Of a stretch of 37,179 nucleotides of DNA, positions 1 to 6,700 are shown one piece after another. Origin of the DNA: Litorilinea aerophila (lineage in GTDB: Bacteria > Chloroflexota > Anaerolineae > Caldilineales > Caldilineaceae); contig CAMDEX010000024.1 in NCBI GenBank assembly GCA_945897075.1, forward strand, positions 1 to 37,179, written 5' to 3'. Both the position numbers and the translations under genes were made by a program. The notes under the pieces are model-generated. The model saw only the letters and a list, made by a program, of their open reading frames with translations, made no database searches and was not told where the DNA came from. Each line of letters begins with the position of its first letter. Position 1 is the stretch's first letter.

Positions 1-52
1 AAGCGCCCCTACCAATGATTATATGTAAAATCCACCCAGGCTTGCGCAACTT

Positions 53-955
53 ATGAAAGCACGCAATTACGTCCATCTCTGGTTTGTACTGCCGGCATTG
101 TTGGTCTACGCTCTTTTTGTCCTCTATCCAACCGTGTCAGCCTTCTGGCTCAGCCTCTACGATTGGAACGGTCTGGGCATTGAGAAGAATTTTGTGGGGC
201 TGGACAACTTTCGCGAAGCGCTGGCTTCTTGGGATGTCTACCGCGCTGGCGGGCACAACTTCACCTTCTTTATCGCCATCTTCATCTTCCAGAACACCGT
301 TGGTCTCTTTTTGGCGACCCAACTCGACGCCCGCCCGCGCCTGGTGGAGACTTACCGGGCGATCCTCTTTTTGCCTGTCATCATCTCGCTGGTGGCGGTC
401 GGCTTTATTTGGAGTCTGATCCTGAGTCCGCACATCGGCTTTCTCAACCCGCTGCTCAAGGACTTGGGCCTGGGTGTACTGACCCGCTCCTGGATGAGCG
501 ACACAACCTGGGCGCTGCCCACAGTGATTACCGTCTCGGCCTGGCACTCGCTGGGCTGGTCAATTGTGATTTACCTGGCTGGCCTGCAAAACATCCCCCA
601 AGAGTTGACCGAAGCGGCCAAGATTGATGGGGCCACGGCCTGGCAAAGTTTCAAAAATGTGACATTCCCCCTGCTTGCGCCCGCCTTTACCTCATTGACG
701 GTTCTCACTTTTATCCAGATTTTCCGTGTTTTTGACATTGTGTACGTCTTGGCCGGTCCCCAGGGCGCGCCGGTCTTTGCTACGGATGTCCTGGGCACGC
801 TGATCTATCGCACCGCCTTTAGTGTCCTGGCACAGAACCCCGCCGCCTCGCGCATGAGCTATGCCATCGCCATTTCGGTGATTCTGTTTATCGTGCTGGG
901 TTTTGTCTCCACCCTGCTTTTGATCGTTCTGCGCCGCCGGGAGGTGGAGAGTTGA
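53..955 (+). CDS. Sugar ABC transporter permease, MalF/UgpA type
   Basis: Inner-membrane subunit of a carbohydrate ABC importer of the MalF/UgpA (CUT1) family. The 300-residue protein starts with a short basic stretch and a first helix (about residues 9-31), and shows about six hydrophobic segments. The permease EAA loop is clear near residues 183-210 (ELTEAAKIDGATAWQSF followed by TFPLLAP); it docks on the ATPase subunit. Length and architecture are complete for the family. It overlaps the next permease gene by 4 nt, so the two are co-translated. The binding protein is probably encoded left of the window, and no ATPase gene is visible, which is common because CUT1 systems often share one. 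Substrate cannot be read from the sequence. No convincing ribosome binding site precedes the ATG. Confidence 0.93.
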   Translation: MKARNYVHLWFVLPALLVYALFVLYPTVSAFWLSLYDWNGLGIEKNFVGLDNFREALASWDVYRAGGHNFTFFIAIFIFQNTVGLFLATQLDARPRLVETYRAILFLPVIISLVAVGFIWSLILSPHIGFLNPLLKDLGLGVLTRSWMSDTTWALPTVITVSAWHSLGWSIVIYLAGLQNIPQELTEAAKIDGATAWQSFKNVTFPLLAPAFTSLTVLTFIQIFRVFDIVYVLAGPQGAPVFATDVLGTLIYRTAFSVLAQNPAASRMSYAIAISVILFIVLGFVSTLLLIVLRRREVES

Positions 956-1836
956 GAGATACAAAAATGTTGCAACCCCCGCCACGAGCCGCCAAAATCA
1001 ACTGGCCACGCCTGACCCAGCGGCTGGTGCGAATTGTCCGCCATCTGATCCTAATCAGCGCCTGCCTGCTCGTACTCGTTCCCATCCTCTATCTGCTGCT
1101 GGCCTCTTTCAAGAGCGTGGCCGATTTCTTCGCCCGTCCCTACGGCCTGCCCAGTGTATGGCAATGGGAAAACTATGTGCAGGCCTGGGATGAGGCCAGG
1201 ATCGCGGTCACCCTGACCAACAGTGTGATCGTCACGAGCCTGTCCGTACTCTTTACCACTGTGCTGGCGGCTTTGGCAAGCTATGGACTCAGCCAGCGCA
1301 GGAAACCGCTGGCAACCCCGCTCTACGTTCTCTTTGCCAGCGGTCTGCTCATCCCTGTGCAGATGACGGTACTGCCGCTCTTTATTCTGCTGCGCCAATT
1401 GGGTCTCTTCGGCACACTCTTTTCGATTATTATGCCCTACACGGCGCTGGGATTGCCTTTGGCGATACTGGTGCTGGTGCCCTTTTTTGCCGCGCTGCCT
1501 GTGGATCTGGCCCACTCGGCGCGCATTGACGGCGCCAACGAATGGCAGGTCTTCTGGCTGATTCTGCTGCCGCTGGTGCGCCCGGCCCTGACTTCGGTGG
1601 TGATTCTCAACGGGGTCTGGATGTGGAATGACTTCTTTATCCCGCTGGTGATTGCCATCAAACCGGCGATTCAGACGCTGCCCGTGGGGATTATGTCCTT
1701 TGTCGGCGTCTATTCGACCGAATGGGGGCTGGTTTTTGCCAGTGTGGTGGTCTCCGCGCTGCCCGTCGTCACCGCCTATGTGCTGCTGACCCGCCAGTTT
1801 GTGGCCGGTATCAGCGCGGGGGCGGTCAAGGGGTGA
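952..1836 (+). CDS. Sugar ABC transporter permease, MalG/UgpE type
   Basis: Second membrane subunit of the same carbohydrate importer (MalG/UgpE family), 294 residues with about six transmembrane segments and a typical first helix near residues 26-48. The EAA loop is partly degenerate (DLAHSARIDGANEWQVFW then LPLVRPA): the usual E-A-A is H-S-A, while the downstream Gly is kept. I chose the TTG start at 952 because it gives a TTGA overlap with the upstream stop and has a GGAGG box about 7 nt before it. An ATG at 967 is the alternative and would shorten the protein by five residues. It works as a heterodimer with the preceding permease. Confidence 0.92.
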   Translation: MRDTKMLQPPPRAAKINWPRLTQRLVRIVRHLILISACLLVLVPILYLLLASFKSVADFFARPYGLPSVWQWENYVQAWDEARIAVTLTNSVIVTSLSVLFTTVLAALASYGLSQRRKPLATPLYVLFASGLLIPVQMTVLPLFILLRQLGLFGTLFSIIMPYTALGLPLAILVLVPFFAALPVDLAHSARIDGANEWQVFWLILLPLVRPALTSVVILNGVWMWNDFFIPLVIAIKPAIQTLPVGIMSFVGVYSTEWGLVFASVVVSALPVVTAYVLLTRQFVAGISAGAVKG

Positions 1837-1984
1837 AAGAATTGGGGTTGGAACAGTTGGGCAGATGAAATTAGACAATTTGTTTCGCTTTACGAATAAG
1901 CAGTCTTGCGCTAAAATTCCCGTAGTAGCAAATGAGAAGGCTGTGGATGCGAAACAGATAAAAGCGAAGAGAGGAATAGATAAA

Positions 1985-2248
1985 ATGTACAGGATTCCTG
2001 CGTTTCTCTCAACTGTAGGCGCAACGAGAACGATTGCCCTGCCCGACACAATACCGGTTGGTACACGAGTAGCCGTAATGGTGATGTCAGATGAACCGGC
2101 CGCAGACAACCCAGAGCGACGGTTACGCTTTGATAGGGTTATGACAGCAATCCAGGCTGCCATCAAAGAGGGATTTTCGTCACCTGCCATCAGCGATGCA
2201 GAACTGGATTCTCGTATAGATCGGGCGCGCCGGGCAACGGGATCGTGA
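1985..2248 (+). CDS. Putative antitoxin of a PIN-type toxin-antitoxin pair
   Basis: Small protein of 87 residues directly upstream of a PIN-domain gene, with 3 nt between them; that arrangement is the main evidence for an antitoxin role. The N-terminal half (IALPDTIPVGTRVAVMVM) has the short beta-strand character of SpoVT/AbrB- or DUF104-like antitoxin N-termini, and the C-terminal half is a charged helix (DAELDSRIDRARRATGS), typical of the toxin-binding tail. The frame is open further upstream, but I chose the ATG at 1985 because AGAGGAA lies about 8 nt before it and the sequence upstream of it has no protein-like character. A TAAAAT hexamer near 1910 could be a -10 box, with a weak -35. Antitoxin assignment is inferred from context. 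Confidence 0.65.
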   Translation: MYRIPAFLSTVGATRTIALPDTIPVGTRVAVMVMSDEPAADNPERRLRFDRVMTAIQAAIKEGFSSPAISDAELDSRIDRARRATGS

Positions 2249-2251
2249 GAA

Positions 2252-2668
2252 ATGCGCGTTACCATCGATACCAACCAACTGGTGCGCGCTCTGATGCGTC
2301 TACCAGAATTGGCTACTTTTGTCATGGCCTGGGTATCCAGACGGATCGTTGTTGTCTGTTCCCCGCCCCTTCTGGAGGAGTATCAACGGATTCTGAACAC
2401 TCCAGGGATCGCTGAATTGATCTACCCTGAGCTACGTCGAACGTTTCTCACTCAACTGGCAGTAGAGATGGAGATGCTCAATCTTCCGCAAATCCCTGCG
2501 ATCTGTCGCGATCCGGCTGATGACAAAGTGATTGCAACGGCGGTCTATGGAATGGTTGATTATTTGATCACAGCAGACGAAGACCTGCGCACCAGATCTG
2601 TCGCGGAATTGCTGCGTCGAGAGGGGATTCGACTGACAACAATTGATGAGATGGTGTTGCTGCTATAG
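2252..2668 (+). CDS. PIN-domain ribonuclease toxin
   Basis: Probable VapC-like toxin of 138 residues, of the type annotated as putative toxin-antitoxin toxin component, PIN family. Seen directly: an N-terminal VTIDTNQLVRAL strand and turn carrying the first PIN aspartate (D6), an acidic LLEEYQRIL helix, and the C-terminal active-site region CRDPADDKVIATAV and LITADEDL supplying the remaining acidic residues. PIN toxins are Mg-dependent RNases that cleave tRNA, rRNA or mRNA and are held inactive by the co-transcribed antitoxin. It follows the putative antitoxin by 3 nt, fitting translational coupling. The gene is less GC-rich than the sugar-transporter genes next to it, consistent with a mobile accessory module. 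Confidence 0.85.
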   Translation: MRVTIDTNQLVRALMRLPELATFVMAWVSRRIVVVCSPPLLEEYQRILNTPGIAELIYPELRRTFLTQLAVEMEMLNLPQIPAICRDPADDKVIATAVYGMVDYLITADEDLRTRSVAELLRREGIRLTTIDEMVLLL

Positions 2669-2676
2669 AATTCAGA

Positions 2677-2765
2677 CAACCCCCACAGCCGATACTGCAA
2701 CGCCTCGGCCAGGTCTGCAATCGTGCGCGCCAGCTTCAACACCCGGTGATAGGAGCGGACGCTCA
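2677..2765 (-). pseudogene. Remnant of the 3' end of yifB/comM (copy 1)
   Basis: Read on the minus strand, this encodes LSVRSYHRVLKLARTIADL, which closely matches the conserved C-terminal segment of YifB/ComM Mg-chelatase-like AAA+ ATPases, joined directly to AEALQYR, the last conserved motif of the same family. The segment normally between them is missing. There is no start and no catalytic domain, so it is a dead tail. Three other pieces of the same gene end lie at 3567-3598, 9016-9213 and 30014-30051. Confidence 0.7.
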
Positions 2766-3074
2766 GGAAACTTCCACGACCCCGCCAATGCCGTCGAGGG
2801 TCACAATCAACTGATTGAGCATATCCCGTCCGATGATGGCCTCGCTGTTTTGACGAAGTGAAACAACCCGTACACCCGGCACCTCGTATGGGCCGATCTG
2901 CAGGATGACAGTGTAGAGATCGGCTGTGTACGCAATTCCTGAAATGCCCCGCACGCGCCTCGATTCGACATACTCTGCCCCTATCCTTTGCAGAACACCA
3001 GCCGGCAGCATTGTTGCATCTGCGCCGGAATCCACAAGAGCAGAGAGAGTGAGTTGTTGACCGCGCCAACGCAC
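2763..3074 (-). CDS. Retropepsin-like aspartic protease
   Basis: Small aspartyl protease of the retropepsin-like family, 103 residues from the GTG at 3074. Seen directly: the catalytic motif LVDSGADATMLP (the DSGA form of D-[ST]-G-A) about 15 residues in, and the C-terminal IIGRDMLN, matching the conserved (I/L)IGRDxL motif. Such proteins act as homodimers, each subunit giving one aspartate. In the same frame, upstream of the GTG, lies PFVTLTV, which looks like family sequence, so the true start may lie further up and overlap the preceding gene. It follows the DUF5678-like gene by 2 nt and probably shares its promoter. The substrate is unknown. Confidence 0.8.
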   Translation of the reverse strand: MRWRGQQLTLSALVDSGADATMLPAGVLQRIGAEYVESRRVRGISGIAYTADLYTVILQIGPYEVPGVRVVSLRQNSEAIIGRDMLNQLIVTLDGIGGVVEVS

Positions 3075-3076
3075 CG

Positions 3077-3475
3077 TCAGCGTGACGAACGGAAAACAAG
3101 CAGCGGCGGGAGCGTCTCTTGTACTTTACGAAATAGCACCACATCTGCGGGAAAACGGCCCCGCACGCGGACGATCAATCGCTGCTCGTCCGCATCAGAA
3201 TCAATGACTTTGCCCTGTCGCATAGCCACAAATTGGCCCAGATACGATTCCTTTAGCTCCGCGTGCATAGACGCAAAGGCTGCCACTTCTCGGTTCATTC
3301 GATCCCGTTGCGGATGCCGGTCAAGCCCCAATGCTGTCTGCTCCTCACTCTCGCCGTTGTCTGGCTCGGTGACCTCTGTCGTCCTGACCCGTTCCACAAA
3401 ATCCAGTGCAGACAGCAATTCGCGTAACAGCGCTGCCTTTTGCTCATCCCGCACCTGAAGCACTATTTGCTGCAT
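3077..3475 (-). CDS. DUF5678-like protein, partner of the aspartic protease
   Basis: Protein of 132 residues with two parts. Residues 1-30 form a leucine-rich amphipathic helix (MQQIVLQVRDEQKAALLREL). The C-terminal part carries SYLGQFVAMRQGKVIDS and RLIVRVRGRFPADVVLFRKV, which match the pattern of DUF5678 (a GxYVAxxxGxVV strand-turn followed by a hydrophobic strand). Biochemical function is unknown. I chose the ATG at 3475 because GGTGA lies 5 nt upstream and the residues before it encode promoter sequence. It is followed after 2 nt by the retropepsin gene. A broken copy of its 3' end occurs at 22303-22432, and its promoter box recurs near 30330-30355. Confidence 0.7.
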   Translation of the reverse strand: MQQIVLQVRDEQKAALLRELLSALDFVERVRTTEVTEPDNGESEEQTALGLDRHPQRDRMNREVAAFASMHAELKESYLGQFVAMRQGKVIDSDADEQRLIVRVRGRFPADVVLFRKVQETLPPLLVFRSSR

Positions 3476-3510
3476 AAGAATCACCAAACCTCTCTCGATA
3501 GTGCGCAAAG

Positions 3511-3540
3511 TCACCGGAACCGCGACCCCAATTATAACAG
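3511..3540 (-). promoter_or_regulatory. Promoter box of the DUF5678/retropepsin pair
   Basis: On the minus strand a perfect TATAAT (3531-3536) is followed by TGGGGTCGCGGTTCCGGTGAC and lies about 55 nt upstream of the DUF5678 start. No good -35 hexamer is visible 16-18 nt further up. The same block, TGTTATAATTGGGGTCGCGG, is repeated near 30333-30355 in front of no intact gene, which marks it as part of a duplicated unit. Confidence 0.5.
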
Positions 3541-3566
3541 GTGACGCGCAAAGCCGCATCCTCTGC

Positions 3567-3598
3567 ACCACCCCCGCGACCGGTGCTGCAACGCCTCC
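3567..3598 (-). pseudogene. Remnant of the yifB/comM 3' end (copy 2)
   Basis: The minus strand encodes EALQHRSRG, a diverged form of the EALQYRPRG end of YifB. At DNA level it aligns over about 30 nt with the tails at 9016 and 30014. It lies directly upstream of the DUF5678 promoter box. Confidence 0.5.
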
Positions 3599-3645
3599 GA
3601 TTTGTGTCAACTGCGGTCTATACTTTTCCCAAAATCTGCGCGATA

Positions 3646-3726
3646 CTGTAGTTGTTCAGATATTGATTGGTAGGGGCGCTTGCTTGCTGCGCCCCTACAG
3701 GGAAAATCTCAATCTGAAAACCTTAC
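3646..3726. repeat. Diverged, shortened copy of the CTATAG inverted-repeat element
   Basis: An 81-bp inverted-repeat unit bounded by CTGTAGTTGTTCAGAT and ATCTGAAAACCTTAC, with the central palindrome AGGGGCGC...GCGCCCCT. The ends and centre align with the two 116-bp copies at 30191 and 31830 but are diverged, and the centre is shorter. It ends 30 nt before the alpha-2-macroglobulin start. A similar scrap (AGCGCCCCTACC) is at positions 2-13. Confidence 0.65.
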
Positions 3727-3755
3727 ACAAAAATTTAGCCAAATGGTGAGTACCC

Positions 3756-6700
3756 ATGTCCACTACACATCTTCACCTGAAACCCTGGCATCTTCTGCTT
3801 GCCATCGCCCTGGCCTTGACCGCGGCAATCGGTCTCTCCCTGCGCGGCGAAGTGGCTGTGCAAACCGTCAGCTTTGGCTACGGCTACGGTATACACCTGG
3901 TGGATGCCCAGGGGCTGAACCGTATGCCGGTTTGGATCAACAACACACAAAGTCCTGTGGAGTACACGCTCTATCCCCTGGCCGCGCCTGACTTTTTGCG
4001 GCGCTACGCGGTCGATCCCTATCTCAGCGCCCCGGTTGATACCACAGGCTTGACACCCACCCTCACCTGGCAAGAGAGCTACACGACCACCGGCGCTTAT
4101 CCGACACCCAACGCCGTCCATCTGCCCGCAGAGACCCCCTCTGGCATTTACGCGCTCGCCGGGGTGCAAGAGGGCGTGCAGGCCGCCACCTATCTGGTGG
4201 TGAGTCCTTTGGCCCTCGCCGCCAAACAGACTGCCGATGGCACAACCCTGGTTTGGGCCGTCTCCCTACAGGAGCAGACGCCGGGCGTCGGGCTGACCGT
4301 CACCCTCTACGATAGCCAGGGCCACACCCTGGGCCAGACCGTCACCGATGCGCAGGGCGTGGCCCGCTTCGCTTTGCCGGACGCCACCCCCTTCCTGGCG
4401 GTGGCGCAAGGAATCGCTTCCGCAACGGACGCGCTGGCCCTGGTCGGCTTTGACTGGCAGTGGCAGGTGGACGGCCCCTACTGGTACGGTGACTGGGCAG
4501 CAACAGGTACTAACCGCCTGGTCTCCTATCTCTACACCGATCGCCCCATCTATCGCCCAGGCCAGACGATCTACTATCAAGCCTTTGTGCGTGACCGCCG
4601 CCAGGGACTCTACACCCCGCTGGCCGCGGGCCAACCCGTGACCGTCACCCTCTTGGACGCGCGCGGCAACCAGGCCGGGGTGGACAATCCGCTGGTAGAC
4701 GCGGACGGCGCAGTGCAAGGCGAATTTCTGCTGGGTGACGCGCCGCCTTTGGGCAGCTATACCGTGGAGCTATGGGCCGCGGGGGAGCGCTGGCAGCAGA
4801 GCCTGCGGGTGGAGGAATACCGCAAACCCGAATACAGCGTGAGTGTAAACGCCCTGCCCGCGCAGTTGGTTGTGGGCGACCCGATGACCGTAAGCGTGCA
4901 GGCGGATTACTTCTTCGGCCAGCCCGTGGCCGGCGCGACCGTCACCGTCTCTGTCTACCGCCAACCCAGCTACAAGGAGTGGTATCAGTGGTGGGAGATG
5001 CCCAGCGCCTGGCCTGGTCAGGAATTGGTGGAGAGTTGGAGCGGAAGCACCGATGCGCAGGGCGGCTGGAGCGCCGCCTTTTTGCCCCAGGGTCAGGAGC
5101 AACAGGACGCCGAATACACCTTTGAAGCCCAGGTGACTGACGCCCGCGGCGAGGCTATTACAGCCAGCGCCCGCGCTACCGTGCATTGGAACGCCCTCAC
5201 TTTGCATCTCTCCACCGACAAATGGGGCTATGAAAGCCAGGAGCCGGTCACTGTGACCGTTTCTGCCCACAGCCACGACGGCGCTCCTGTGGCGGGCCAG
5301 CATCTTCAGGTGCGGGTCATCGCCTATGACTGGCAGGGGGAGCAGGAGAACGACGCGCTGCCGCCCCAAAACGGGATCACAGACCAGCAGGGCGAGATGA
5401 CCGCGCTCTTCAGCGGACTCGGCCAGGGCTGGTATCGCCTGCAAGCGACCACGACGGACAGCCGCGCACGTCAGGCGGTCAGCGTGGGCTATCTCTGGGT
5501 CTTCGACCGCCAGAGCCAAATCTGGTGGTCCAACGGCAGCGCGGAAATCAGCATCCTGCCCGATCGGGAGAGCTATCTTCCCGGCGACACGGCCAATCTG
5601 CTGATCCAATCCCAACAGACCGGCCTGGCCCTGCTTACCCTAGAACGGGAAGGGGTGCTGGCCGAGCAGATTGTGACGCTGACCGGCCCGGTGACCAGCG
5701 TGCCCGTCGCCATCAGCGCGGCCCATGCCCCCAATATCTACGCCCGCATTCATCTCTTTCGCCCCACCCAACCCGACGATACGGATCAGGCGGTGGAGGG
5801 ACGGCTGCTCACCGCGCAGACAAATCTCCTCGTCCCCGCCAGCCACAAGGCCCTCACCGTCACAGTGCAGGCCGACGCCACCCAATACCGCCCCGGACAA
5901 GAGGCCAGCCTCACCCTACAGGTATCCGACAGCCAGGGCCAACCCGTGCGGGCGCGGGTCAGCCTGGCCCTGGTGGATGAGGCGCTCTTTGCCGTTCAGG
6001 AAGATCTTTCCGCCCCCCTCTTCGCCACCTTCTACGGCGTGCAGCCACTGGGCGTGCGCACCTTGCACAACCTTACCCACCGGGCCTGGGATTGGCTGCC
6101 GTTGGAAGACGCGCCCGCGCCCCAGCCCACAACCACCCCGACCGCCAGCCCAGCCGCACCGGGCGCGTCAGCAAGCGGCCACCCGCCCCGCCAGCGCTTT
6201 CTGGACACGGCCTATTGGAACCCCAATTTGGTCACAGACGCCCAGGGCCGGGTGACAGTCACCATCAACCTGCCCGACAACCTGACCACCTGGCGGGTGC
6301 TGGTGCGGGCCATTACCCAGGAAACCCAGGTGGGGGAGACCCGCGACAGCCTGTTGGTAACACAGGAGATCATTGCCCGCCCGGATCTGCCCCGCTTTGC
6401 TGTGCTGGGGGATCGCTTCCAGGTTGGTCTGGTCGCCCAGAACTTCAGCGGCCAGCCGGTGGTGGGCAGCGCCCAACTGGAGAGCGCAGCCCTGCAACTT
6501 CTGGATGCCGGCGAGCAGAGCGTCGCTCTACCCAATGGGGGCGCTTCTGCCCATCACTGGACCGCGGTGGCGGCGCAGGTGGGCAGCGGACTGGTGACAT
6601 CCACTCTTAGCACCGGTTCGGGTGGGGATCAGGTCGTCTTGCCTCTGCCCATCAAAGCCTTTGCCGTGCCGGAGCGCTGGAGCGCGGCCGGGTTGGTCAA

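Noticed and set aside
1051..2325. A 424-codon minus-strand frame across MalG and the antitoxin
   Set aside because: It spans two unrelated plus-strand genes and has no recognisable motif.
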